Shown here: positions 35,024-44,800 of the stretch, piece after piece
Layout of the letters: each line of letters starts with the position of its first letter
How positions within the stretch are numbered: position 1 is the first letter of the stretch
Notes under the pieces: model-generated
The model's input: only the letters and a program-made list of their open reading frames with translations
The model's database searches: none
What the model was told of the DNA's origin: nothing
Program-made: the position numbers and the translations under genes
Source: Akkermansia muciniphila
Lineage (GTDB): Bacteria; Verrucomicrobiota; Verrucomicrobiia; Limisphaerales; SIAT01
Direction: 5' to 3'
DNA length: 55,751 bases
NCBI GenBank assembly: GCA_945860945.1
Contig: CAMASG010000005.1
Location: 1-55,751 of the forward strand

Positions 35024-36022
35024 ATGACACAAAACTTTTTCCTCACTGGATTCGCTTGCGCCGCCGGCCTCGTTTTCGGAGCTCAACCGCCGCCGTCCGC
35101 GGTGCCCGCGAAACCGCAGACTCCACCGCCGACAGCCGAGCAGGAGGTTTTCATGCGCCAGTCGCGCGAATCGTTCCGCAACGGGAAGAACAAGGAGGCG
35201 ATCACCTTTGCGACGAAGGCCGTCACCGCATCGCCGCAGAATTTTTACGGCTACCATTTCCGTGGCCAGTTGCATGAGGCGCTGCGGATGAACGACGAGG
35301 CGGTGCAGGATCTCAGCCTCGCGCTGCGGATCGATCCATCGCAGGCCGAGGTTTATCAGATGCGCGGTGGTTGCCAGTTCAAGCTGGGACGCTTCAAGGA
35401 ATCCGTCGCCGACTTCGACACGTACATCCGGTTTCAACCGAAGCAGGAGCCTCACCATTGGCAGCGCGGCATCTCCTACTATTACGCCAAGCGTTACGAG
35501 GAGGGTCGCAAGCAGTTTGATTGGCATCAGACGGTGAACCACAACGACGTGGAGAACGCTGTCTGGCATTTTCTCTGCGTGGCACGCAAGGACGGTCTCG
35601 AGAAGGCGCGCGAGAAAATCATCCCCATCGAGGGCGACAAGCGCGTGCCGATGATGGAGGTGCATAAACTTTTCGCCGGCAAACTGAAGCCGAGCGAGGT
35701 GATGGCCGCCGCCAAGGCCGGCAATCCGCCGCCCGCCGAACTCGAGTACCGGCTCTTCAACGCGCATCTTTATCTCGGCCTTTACTACGACGTGACCGGC
35801 AAGACGGACCTCGCGCTGCCTTATCTGCGCCGTGCGGCTGAGAAGTCGGAGAAGTTCGGCTACATGGGCGACGTCGCGCGCGTTCACGCTGATTATATGC
35901 AGAAGGAACCGGTCGTGACGCCGAAGGGCGCGGTCGCTGCGCCGAAAGAAAAAGCGGTTGTGCCGAAGGAGAAAGAGCAGGGGAAACTGGAGAGTTCGGA
36001 AAAGGCACCGAAGCAAAAGTAA
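35024..36022 (+). CDS. Exported tetratricopeptide-repeat protein
   Basis: The 332-residue protein has an N-terminal export signal (about 1-20) and about four TPR units at residues 40-170. These show the typical A-x-x-x-Y/F-x-G-x-x-x-x-L-x-x-x-x-x-A periodicity, for example in YHFRGQLHEALRMNDEAVQD. A further helical stretch contains HLYLGLYYDVTGKTDLA. The last ~40 residues are a Lys/Pro/Glu tail (PKEKAVVPKEKEQ). TPR proteins are scaffolds, and the partner is not visible. The stop is 31 bp upstream of the enolase-superfamily gene on the same strand, so they may be co-transcribed. The resemblance is general (NlpI-like) rather than to one family. Confidence 0.85.
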   Translation: MTQNFFLTGFACAAGLVFGAQPPPSAVPAKPQTPPPTAEQEVFMRQSRESFRNGKNKEAITFATKAVTASPQNFYGYHFRGQLHEALRMNDEAVQDLSLALRIDPSQAEVYQMRGGCQFKLGRFKESVADFDTYIRFQPKQEPHHWQRGISYYYAKRYEEGRKQFDWHQTVNHNDVENAVWHFLCVARKDGLEKAREKIIPIEGDKRVPMMEVHKLFAGKLKPSEVMAAAKAGNPPPAELEYRLFNAHLYLGLYYDVTGKTDLALPYLRRAAEKSEKFGYMGDVARVHADYMQKEPVVTPKGAVAAPKEKAVVPKEKEQGKLESSEKAPKQK

Positions 36023-36053
36023 GTCACGTTCTCCGCCGTCCGTTTTTCCCTTC

Positions 36054-37457
36054 ATGTCCAAGCCCGCCGACATCCGCTGCATTTCCAGCGCGCTCCATTT
36101 CCTACCGGTCCACACGCGCATGCCGCTGAAGTTCGGGCCGGAGACGGTCACATACGTCACCTGCGCCCGTGCCCGCGTCCGCGTCGCGGATGCGAGCGGT
36201 CGCACTGCCGAAGGTTGGGGCGAGACGCCGCTCTCCGTGACGTGGGTCTGGCCGAGCGCGTTGCCATACGAGGAACGCCACACGGCGTTGAAAGATTTTA
36301 CGCTGATGCTTGCGCGTGCGTGGACAGAGTTCGCCGCGAGCGGTCATCCGATCGAACTCGGCCACGATTTCCAGAAGCACGCGCTGCCGCAGTTGCTCGC
36401 CGAGGCGAACGCCGCGCGCGCCGGTCGCGAACCGATGCCGTGGCTGGCGGCGCTGGTTTGTTGCTCCGTGCTCGATCTCGCGGTGCACGACGCCTACGGC
36501 AACTTGCACGGCCGGCGCGTTTACGAGTTGTACGGCTCGGAATGGATGAGCCGCTCGCTCGCGGATTTTCTTTCGCCCGTTGGCACCGATGTTTCATTTG
36601 CCGGCAAGTTTCCGAGCGACTTCTTCGTCTCGCCTGCACCGCAGCGGTTGCGCGCGTGGCATTTGGTCGGCGGACTCGATCCGCTGGATGAATCGGAATT
36701 GAAAGGCACGGAGCCGAAGGATGGGTATCCCGTGCTGCTCGCGGACTGGATCCGGCGCGACGGATTGAAGTGTCTCAAAATCAAACTGCGCGGCAACGAC
36801 ACGGCGTGGGATTTTGCGCGCACGGTGAAGATCGGCGCGATCGCCGTGGCTCACGGAGTGGAATGGTTGACTGCTGATTTCAACTGCACCGTCATGGAGC
36901 CGGCGTATGTGAACGAGATTCTCGATCGCCTGCGCGACGAGCATCCGCGCCTGTACGGCATGTTGCTCTACGTCGAGCAGCCGTTTCCTTACGAGCTGGA
37001 GAAGCACCGCATCGATGTGCGCAGCGTCGCCGCGCGCAAGCCGCTTTTCCTCGATGAAAGCGCGCACGATTGGGAACACGTGCGGCTTGGGCGCGAGCTG
37101 GGCTGGACCGGCGTGGCGCTCAAGACGTGCAAGACGCAGACGGGCGCGCTGCTCTCGGCCTGCTGGGCGAAGGCGCACGGGATGACGCTGATGGTGCAGG
37201 ATCTTACGAACCCGATGCTGGCGCAAATTCCGCACTGCCTGCTTGCGGCGCACACTGGCACGATTCAAGGCGTGGAGACGAACGCGATGCAGTTTTATCC
37301 GGAAGCCTCGACTGCCGAAGCGCAGGTGCATCCGGGCCTGTACGCGCGGCGCGATGGCTGTGTGGATCTCGGCACGCTTCGCGGCGCGGGCTTTGGTTAT
37401 CGCGTGGAAGAGATCCGGCGCGAACTGCCGGCAGCGGCGGGGGAGTTCGGGAAATGA
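36054..37457 (+). CDS. Enolase-superfamily enzyme (mandelate racemase/muconate lactonizing type)
   Basis: The 467-residue protein has the capping domain (about 1-210) and a TIM barrel with the expected active-site residues. These are Lys242 and Lys244 in LKIKLRG, metal ligands Asp275 (TADFN), Glu308 (YVEQP) and Asp334 (LDES), and Lys357 in ALKTCKTQ on the opposite face. The two Lys groups fit the MLE/dipeptide-epimerase subgroup, which does 1,1-proton transfer, cycloisomerisation or dehydration. The substrate is unknown. The frame is open upstream to 35958, but the ATG at 36054 is the first that avoids overlapping the TPR gene and has a normal N-terminus. Its stop overlaps the O-methyltransferase start by four bases (ATGA). 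Confidence 0.86.
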   Translation: MSKPADIRCISSALHFLPVHTRMPLKFGPETVTYVTCARARVRVADASGRTAEGWGETPLSVTWVWPSALPYEERHTALKDFTLMLARAWTEFAASGHPIELGHDFQKHALPQLLAEANAARAGREPMPWLAALVCCSVLDLAVHDAYGNLHGRRVYELYGSEWMSRSLADFLSPVGTDVSFAGKFPSDFFVSPAPQRLRAWHLVGGLDPLDESELKGTEPKDGYPVLLADWIRRDGLKCLKIKLRGNDTAWDFARTVKIGAIAVAHGVEWLTADFNCTVMEPAYVNEILDRLRDEHPRLYGMLLYVEQPFPYELEKHRIDVRSVAARKPLFLDESAHDWEHVRLGRELGWTGVALKTCKTQTGALLSACWAKAHGMTLMVQDLTNPMLAQIPHCLLAAHTGTIQGVETNAMQFYPEASTAEAQVHPGLYARRDGCVDLGTLRGAGFGYRVEEIRRELPAAAGEFGK

Positions 37458-38494
37458 TGGATCTCACCGATCTCACGCGGGCGCCCGAGACCGACCCGCT
37501 GCCGATCTTCCGCCAGCGCGACGGCATTTACGCCACCGATCTGCTGGGTGCGGCGGTGGCGCATCTCGATTTCTTCACGTGGCTCGACAAAAATCCGTCT
37601 GACATCGCTACGATCTGCCGCGCGTTCAGTTTTCACCAACGGCCGGTGGACGTGATGCTCACGCTTTTCTGCGCGATGGGGCTTGTAGAGAAACGCGCCG
37701 GCGTGTTTCACGTTTCGGTATTGGCGCGCGAACATCTCGTTGCCGGTTCGCAATGGAATCTCGGGCCGTATTTCGGTTCGCTCAAGGAACGTCCAGTTTG
37801 CCGCGATTTCGTCACCATCCTGCGCACCGATAAACCCGCGAACTGGGGTAGTTACAAGGACGAGCGCGAGTGGGCGAAGGCGATGGAAGGCGAGGAGTTC
37901 GCGCGCGGCTTCACGGCGGCGATGGATTGCCGCGGCGTTTATCTCGGCCAAGGACTCGCGCGGCAGGTGGATTTGAGCGGCAGCCAACGACTGCTCGACA
38001 TCGGCGGAGGCTCGGGCATTTACGCCTGCGCGCTTGTGGCGCGGCACACGCATCTGCGCGCAGCGGTGCTGGAACGCGCGCCGGTGGACGCGATCGCGCG
38101 CGCGAAAATCGCCGAGCGCGGCCTGGCCGACCGCGTCGAGGTGGTGACAGGAGATTTCTTCGCCGGACCGTTGCCGGACGGGTTTGACGCCCATCTTTAC
38201 TCGAACGTGCTGCACGATTGGGATGCGCCGACGGTGCGATCTCTCCTCGCCAAATCGCACGCCGCGCTGCCGGTGGGCGGACGGTTGCTCATTCACGACA
38301 TGCATTTGAACGCGGAGAAAACCGGACCGCTGCCAGTCGCCAGTTACTCGGCCATTCTGATGGCCGTGACGGAAGGCCGCTGCTATTCAGTGGCTGAACT
38401 GGAGGCGTGGTTGCTGCAGGCCGGCTTCGCCGAAGTGACCTTTGCGTCGACGGCCGCGGACCGCAGCGTGATTGCGGCACGGAAAGCGCGTTGA
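37454..38494 (+). CDS. SAM-dependent O-methyltransferase (COMT-like, dimerising)
   Basis: The 346-residue protein is a class-I SAM methyltransferase with an N-terminal winged-helix dimerisation region (about 15-100, with LDFFTWLDKNPSDIATI) and a Rossmann domain. The SAM motif is LLDIGGGSGIYACALV (residues about 176-191). The HDWDAPT segment after LYSNVLHDW is the catalytic-His motif typical of PF00891 O-methyltransferases used on phenolics, polyketides and quinones. Substrate unknown. It is translationally coupled to the enolase-superfamily enzyme, which suggests a two-step modification of one small molecule. Confidence 0.85.
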   Translation: MMDLTDLTRAPETDPLPIFRQRDGIYATDLLGAAVAHLDFFTWLDKNPSDIATICRAFSFHQRPVDVMLTLFCAMGLVEKRAGVFHVSVLAREHLVAGSQWNLGPYFGSLKERPVCRDFVTILRTDKPANWGSYKDEREWAKAMEGEEFARGFTAAMDCRGVYLGQGLARQVDLSGSQRLLDIGGGSGIYACALVARHTHLRAAVLERAPVDAIARAKIAERGLADRVEVVTGDFFAGPLPDGFDAHLYSNVLHDWDAPTVRSLLAKSHAALPVGGRLLIHDMHLNAEKTGPLPVASYSAILMAVTEGRCYSVAELEAWLLQAGFAEVTFASTAADRSVIAARKAR

Positions 38495-38630
38495 AGAAAC
38501 GTGCTGTTGTCGCTGAATATTTGATTGCGGTCGGGGTCGAACTGGGCGAGAAATAGGATGTAGCTTTTGGGTCGATATGATGCGCAGCAACCCAACGCGT
38601 TTTTCAGCCGGTTTGGGAGGTCTTATTGCT

Positions 38631-41600
38631 ATGATGATTCGTTTGTTTCGCCACGGCTTGGCATTGGCCGCACTGTTCGCTCTGTTGAACGCGGCGCACT
38701 TCGCGCCGGTGGTTTTCGCGCAGCAGAATAATGACCCCGCCCTCGAGCTCTATTTCAGCGCCAACGGCCTCTACAATCGCAAGCTCTACGAATTGGCCGC
38801 GGGCGACTACAAAAGCTTCCTCACCAAACATCCTCGGCACGAGAAGGCGCCGCACGCGAAGCTCGGTTTGGCGTTGAGCCTCTTCAACCTCGGCCGTCAC
38901 GCCGAGGCCGAACCGGTGCTGGCCGACCTCGCGTCGAGCTCGAAGTCGCCCGAGCCGGAGCAGGTGCATCTCGTGTGGGGTCAGTCGCTGCTGATGCTGA
39001 ACAAAGCCGCGAAAGCGGAGGAAGCTTTCACGAAAGCGCTCAAGCAGGAGAAGGCTGTGCTGCGCGACAACGCGGTGGCCGGTCTCGTCGAGGCGCTTTT
39101 CCAGCAGCAGAAATGGAAAGAGGTCATCACTCGCGGCGATGAGCTGGCGAAGGGGAAGGCTGCCTACACGCCGCGCGCGAAGTTTCAGGGCGCCGTTGCC
39201 CGCTACGAGTTGAAGCAATACAAGGAAGCCGCTGGACTACTCGGCGAGCTGGTGACTGAGGCGAAAAACCTCCCCTTCGCGCAGCAGTCGATCTTCTTGC
39301 TCGCCGAATGCAAACGCGAGCTGGGCGACCTCGCGGGCGCGGAGACGCAGTATGATGCTACGCGCAAACTCGACGGACAGTTTACCGCTGACGCGCTCTT
39401 CCGACTCGGTTTCGTCCGGTTCCAGCAGAAGAAATTCGCTGCGGCTGCAGCCGACTTCGCCGAGTTGCGCGCGAAGCACAAGAATCATTCTTCCGCCAAG
39501 TCCGCTGCAATTTATCTCGGCCGCGCCCAGCTTGAGAACCGCGACTTCAAGTCCGCCGAGACCACGCTGGCGGAGCTCGCCGCTGAGCCCGCCGCCAGTG
39601 GGGACATCGCGCTTTGGCAGGCGCGCGCGTTCTCGCGTCAGCAGAAATACGCCGAGGCTTCGGACGTTCTCGGGAAGGCGGTGGTGCGTCACTCGAAAGA
39701 TCCGTTGCTGTCCGACCTACTCTTCGACCACGGCAACGCGTTGCTCGGTGCTGGGAAATTTGCCGATGCGGCCAAGTCCTTCGCGCGGATCACCGACGAG
39801 TTCCCCGAGTTCCCGCAAGCAATTGATGCGCTCCGGTTGCACGCGCTCTGCTTGCATCGCGCTGGACAGTTCGCCGCCAGCCACGCTCTTTGCAGCGAAT
39901 TTCTCGCGAAGAATGGCGATTCGCCCGCGACGGCCGAGATCGCCTTTCTTCAAGCGGAGAACCTTTTCTTCCAAGAGAAGTTCGACACGGCGCTGCCGGC
40001 TTATCGCAAGTTCATCGTCGCGCACGTCACCAGTCCGCAGCGTGCCGCCGCGCAACTCCGCGTGGGGCAGTCTCTCTATCAGCAGCAGAAATGGGCCGAT
40101 GCGGTGAAGGAGTTGGAGCCGCTCACCAAATCGAAGAAGACCGAGCCGCTCTTCGCGCAGGTGGAGTTCCTCCTCGGCGATTGCCTTTTCCAGCAGGAGA
40201 AATGGGCCGATGCGATCGGTGCGCTGAATCGTTTCGTGGCCTCGGAGCCGAAAGATCCGGACGCGGATACGGCGTTGCTCAAGATCGCTTTGGCGCACGA
40301 CCGGAATGGTGCGCGCGAGAAGTCCGCCGCCGCACTCGACCGTCTCGCGCGTGAACATCCGGCCAGCGCGCATCTGCCGCACGCGCTTGTCGAAATCGGC
40401 CGGTTGCGTCTGGACGCGAACGATCTCGTCGGCGCTCGCAAAGCGCTCTCGCAGGTTGCGTCCGCGATTGCTGCGCCCCGCACGGCACCGAGAGGTGCTC
40501 CTGAGCAAGGTTCGGGCGCGCGCGTGCTCGTGGGGTTGAATGGATCGAAGGCGCCGGCCACGCCCGCGGCTGCGGCGCAGTATTACCACGGCTGGGCGGA
40601 GTATTATCTCGCGTGGACCGCGCTCGGTGAGAAGAACGAGGACGAAGCGGTGAAGCAGTTCGGCATCGTGGCGGACAAGTTCGTCGGTCACTCGGCTGCG
40701 TCCGATGCGCGACTGCAGCTCGCCGTGCTTCTCGCGCGGCGGAATGACGCCGGTTCCGCCACCGCCGCGCAGGCCGCGCTCGCGAAGTTCATGAAGGAGA
40801 ATCCGAACGACGCGAAGATCGACCAAGCCGCGTTCCATCTCGGCAGCGTCTTCGCGAAGCAGCGCCAGTGGGCGCCGGCGCTCGAGCAATTCCACAAGGT
40901 CGCGTCGATGGAGAAATCCCCGCTGCGCGACCGCGCATTCTACGAAGCGGCGTGGGCGGAGAAGGGCGCGGGCCGTAACGCCGCTGCCGCGAAGGAATAC
41001 GAGGCGCTGCTCAGCAAGTTCGCGCAAAGCCCGCTGGCCGGTCCGGCTGCGTTCGAGTTGGCCGAGTTGGAATACGAGGCGAAGAACGTGGACGGCACCA
41101 TCAAGCGACTCACGCGTCTGCTCGCCGACACGAAGGACGCCGGCCTGCGCAGTCGCGCGCAGTATCGTCTTGCGTGGTGTCAGTTCGACAAAGGCGACTT
41201 CACCGCGGCCGCGAAATCTTACGAGACCGTGCTTAAGGACGCGCCGCCCGAGTTGATTGCCGTGGCTTCGTATCAAGCCGGTGAATCGCAACTCAAGCTC
41301 AAGGCGTACAAGGCCGCGCTCGCTCACTTCCAGAAATCACTCGCTGATGCTGGTGGCGCGGAGGTGAAAGAACAGGCGATGCTCCGCACCGGCGAGTGTC
41401 AGGCGTTGCTCACTCAGTGGGCCGACGCGGAGAAGACGTACGAGAGCTTCACCGAGAAGTTTCCGAAGCACGATCTCGTTCGCCGAGCGAAGCTCGGGCT
41501 CGGTTGGTCGCGCGAGAACCAGCAGAAGTTCACCGAGGCGCTCCCGCTTTACGAATCAGTAATCACCAGTGGCGAGCGCGATGATCTCGCCGCGCGCGCG

Positions 41601-41840
41601 CAGTTCCAGACGGGCGAATGTCTTTTCGCGCAGAAGAAAAACGACGACGCCATCCGCGCGTTTATCAAAGTTGAAATCGGTTACGGCTACCCCGAGTGGA
41701 GCGCGCGTGCGCTGCTGCGCATCGGCAACGTGCTCGAGCGAAAGGGCGACCGCCCCGGCGCGCTGGAGCGTTTCAAGGAAGTCGCACAACGCTATCCCGA
41801 CACCGACGCCGCGCAAATCGCGAAGGAGCGGCTGCGCTGA
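38631..41840 (+). CDS. Large exported tetratricopeptide-repeat protein (CpoB/YbgF-like)
   Basis: The 1069-residue protein starts with an Ala/Leu-rich signal peptide (MIRLFRHGLALAALFALLN, cleaved near VFAQ) and then consists almost entirely of TPR/Sel-like helical hairpins, roughly 20 to 25 of them. Repeated phrases include FQQEKW/LYQQQKWADA, A-x-F-x-L-x-E-x-x-Y and ALxxFxxV. Tripartite repeats of this kind resemble the C-terminal TPRs of CpoB/YbgF and of BamD-like lipoproteins. A low-complexity Ala/Pro segment (about 615-645) interrupts the array. I chose the ATG at 38631 because GGGAGG sits 10 bases upstream; the frame is open to 38577. It ends 8 bp before the transducer-like gene, which it probably serves in the periplasm. 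Confidence 0.88.
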   Translation: MMIRLFRHGLALAALFALLNAAHFAPVVFAQQNNDPALELYFSANGLYNRKLYELAAGDYKSFLTKHPRHEKAPHAKLGLALSLFNLGRHAEAEPVLADLASSSKSPEPEQVHLVWGQSLLMLNKAAKAEEAFTKALKQEKAVLRDNAVAGLVEALFQQQKWKEVITRGDELAKGKAAYTPRAKFQGAVARYELKQYKEAAGLLGELVTEAKNLPFAQQSIFLLAECKRELGDLAGAETQYDATRKLDGQFTADALFRLGFVRFQQKKFAAAAADFAELRAKHKNHSSAKSAAIYLGRAQLENRDFKSAETTLAELAAEPAASGDIALWQARAFSRQQKYAEASDVLGKAVVRHSKDPLLSDLLFDHGNALLGAGKFADAAKSFARITDEFPEFPQAIDALRLHALCLHRAGQFAASHALCSEFLAKNGDSPATAEIAFLQAENLFFQEKFDTALPAYRKFIVAHVTSPQRAAAQLRVGQSLYQQQKWADAVKELEPLTKSKKTEPLFAQVEFLLGDCLFQQEKWADAIGALNRFVASEPKDPDADTALLKIALAHDRNGAREKSAAALDRLAREHPASAHLPHALVEIGRLRLDANDLVGARKALSQVASAIAAPRTAPRGAPEQGSGARVLVGLNGSKAPATPAAAAQYYHGWAEYYLAWTALGEKNEDEAVKQFGIVADKFVGHSAASDARLQLAVLLARRNDAGSATAAQAALAKFMKENPNDAKIDQAAFHLGSVFAKQRQWAPALEQFHKVASMEKSPLRDRAFYEAAWAEKGAGRNAAAAKEYEALLSKFAQSPLAGPAAFELAELEYEAKNVDGTIKRLTRLLADTKDAGLRSRAQYRLAWCQFDKGDFTAAAKSYETVLKDAPPELIAVASYQAGESQLKLKAYKAALAHFQKSLADAGGAEVKEQAMLRTGECQALLTQWADAEKTYESFTEKFPKHDLVRRAKLGLGWSRENQQKFTEALPLYESVITSGERDDLAARAQFQTGECLFAQKKNDDAIRAFIKVEIGYGYPEWSARALLRIGNVLERKGDRPGALERFKEVAQRYPDTDAAQIAKERLR

Positions 41841-41848
41841 ATGATCTG

Positions 41849-44800
41849 ATGCCGACACGCCACAACTGCAATGTTCCGTCGCCGCGCCCCGCGCGGAAGG
41901 GACGTCGTTGGCTTGTGGCGCTCGGTTTCGTTGCGTGGGTTGGATTGCTTTCGAGTGCAGAGCCATCCGTTCCCGCCGCAGTTTCCGCCGCTCCACTCCC
42001 TTCCGTGGCGTCGGACAAGATCGAGGCCGTGCTGCACACGCTCGTGCAGTACAAGTGGTCCGTGCTCCTGCTGCTCCTCTCGCTGATCGGGCTCATCCAC
42101 ATCGCCCGCAAGCTTGCCACCGAGAGCGAACGGCGCAAGCTGAACATCATTCAGCGCTGCCTCATCGGCTCAATCATCCTCCATTTGTTGGCGGGCTTCT
42201 TCTTCACCGCGTGGGTGGTTTCAAACGCTGTGAAACGTTCCGTGATCGAAGTCTCCGCCGAGTCGAACCTCGTGCCGATTGATCTCGCGAGCCTCGACGG
42301 TCAGGGCGAAGGCGGTGGGGGCGAAGCCGACCCGCGTCTGTTGCAGGCGTTGCGCGAACAGGTTTCCAATCTACCCCGCGCGGCCGCGGGAATGTCCGTT
42401 GCCAGAGCCGCCGGACAATCGGGCGGCGGCGGTGGTTCGCCGATGCGCAACGGCAACGTGATGACCGGCGGCGCGACGGGTCGCACGGCGCCGTCAGCGT
42501 CGTTCACGGTCTCCGAGAGTTCTCCGACAGAGAACGGCCGATTGGAGACCGCGAGTTCCACCACGCTCGCTCCGCAGGCCGCGCAGATGAGCGGTTCACT
42601 CGAAGCCCGCGCCGACACGAGTGTGCCGCGTCCCGAGATGGTCCGTCCGTCGCTCGACCTCACCGCGCCGAGTCGGATGGCGGTGCAACAGGTCACGCCC
42701 GAGATGGCGCGGCCCGCGATGAACGTGCGCGTGCAGCGTCCCGGCACCTCGGCTTCGCGGATGGTGCAGGTCGCCACGGCGGAATCATCGGGCGCGACCG
42801 GCGAGTCCACCTCCGCATCGGCATCGCTCCCCGCAGCCAGTGCCGCTGGTGCGGCCAGCGCTTTGTCGGCGATGTCCGCGAACACCCCTTCCACCACCGG
42901 TGTGCAAATGGAATCGGCCCGGCCCGTGGCCGCCAGCGCATCTGGCCCGACGATGCAGAATCCTTCCAGCCGGATGGACACCGCGCGCGGCGAAGCGAAT
43001 GCCAGCGGCGCAACTTCCACGCGCGCCGAGATGAGCGCGAGCTCGCCCACGCGCGCGGCCACGGCACGCAGCGCGGCTGGTTCCGCCGTCGGCTCGTTCG
43101 GAGCGACGAGTGACAGCGCAACGCGGAGCGAGAGTTTGAGCGCAGCCAGTGCGGCCGGTGCGATGGCGGCAATGGCCGGCGGCAATGCCAGCGGCGCGGC
43201 ATCATCAGCGATGCAGATGGAAGCGGGCCGACTCGGCGGCAGCGCGACCGGTGCGACGTCGGGTGCAGGAATGGCCAGCGCCTCCAGTCGGATGGATGTC
43301 GCGCGCGCAGCGGGGAGCGCGGGCGCGAGTGGAAATAGTTCTGCCACGCCAGGCCGCGCGGCGATGGGCAACGGCGCTCTGGCCGGTGGCGCATCAGGTG
43401 CAGCGGGCGCAGCGCGCGGTTCTTCAGCGGTCGGTTCATTTGGCCCCGTGAGTAGCGGCAACAGCGGTGGCGGTGGTGAAGGTTTGGCGGCGGCGAATTC
43501 CGCCAGTTCACTTTCTTCATCCACCGGCAACGGTGCTGCTGGTGGCAGTGCCGCCGGCGGAATGCAAATGGAAGCCGGCCGACTCGGCGGTGGTGCGTCG
43601 GGCGCGCGATCGGGTTCGGGTCTTGCGGGCGCTTCAAGTCGCATGGATGTGTCGCGGTCGGGTTCGGGCAATGGCTCGAGCAACGGCGGTTCAACCGCGC
43701 CGGGTCGCGCGGCGATGGGCAACGGAGCATTGGCAGGCGGCCCCTCCGGTGCAGGGCAGGGCAGCGGATCTTCGGCAGTCGGCTCGTTCGGGCCTGTGAG
43801 CGGCGGCGGCGGTTCGGGCGGTGGTTTGGGTTCGGCGAGTTCTGCCGGTTCGCTTTCATCGATTGCCGGCGGCGGTTCTGCGAGTGGTAGTACCGGTGGC
43901 GGAATGCAAATGGAAGCAGGACGACTCGGCGGTGGTGCTGCGGACGCACGCTCAGGTTCGGGTCTTGCGGGCGCTTCAAGTCGGATGGATGTGTCGCGCT
44001 CGGGTTCGGGTAATGGGTCGGGTAACGGCGGTTCAACTCCGCCGGGACGGGCGGCGATGGGCAGTGGCACGGGGACTGGCGGCAAGAGCGGTGCGGGTCG
44101 CGGCACGGGTTCTTCGGCGGTAGGCGCGTTTGGTCCGGCGACCGGTGGTGGTTCGGGCGGTGGCGAAAGTTTGGGCGCGGCGGGAGCTTCGGGTGCGTTG
44201 GGTGGGACGCCTCAATTTGCGATGACCGGTGGCGGCGGTTTCCGGGCGGAGATGGCGTCTCCCGCCGCGGGCGCGGCCGGCAGAGGCTCAGACGTGGGAC
44301 GCGCCTCGAGCAAGGTGGGCGTGAGCCGCGCGAGTGGCGCTGGTAGTGGCGAAAGCGGCAGCGGTCCGGCGCGACTGGGCGGTCCGGGTGGAACCAGCGG
44401 TGGCGCGAGCAAGTTTGGTTCCTTCGCTGCAGCGCAGAAAGTGGAGTTCGGTTCCGGCACGAGCGATGGCGGCCGCGGTTTGGGCGGGGTGAATTTTGGA
44501 CAACCATCCGCAGCACCCAAGTTCGGCGAAGCGGATGTGAAGTTAGAGACGCGCCCGGCGAACATTGCCGCCACGCCGAAGCCGACGTCCGTTCCCGAAG
44601 CCCGTCCCTCTGCACCCATCGCGTCGATGAAGGCCGCACCGATTGTGACGAAAGTCGAACGGCCGGTGTCGTTGATCGCGAAGGCACCGATGGATTTGGC
44701 ACCGCTGCGCTCGGTGTTGCAGCCGTCAGCCAAGGTCGAGAGCGTTCAACTATCGCGTCCGTCGGAGCTGCCGACTTCTGCCGCGACGCGGTTGATGGAT

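Noticed and set aside
40470-40560. Possible foreign insertion in the large TPR gene
   Set aside because: An Ala/Pro/Gly-rich linker interrupts the TPR array but stays in frame and shows no repeat or inverted ends.
42824-44500. CRISPR-like array
   Set aside because: The repeats are long, in frame, diverged and coding, without short identical repeats and unique spacers.
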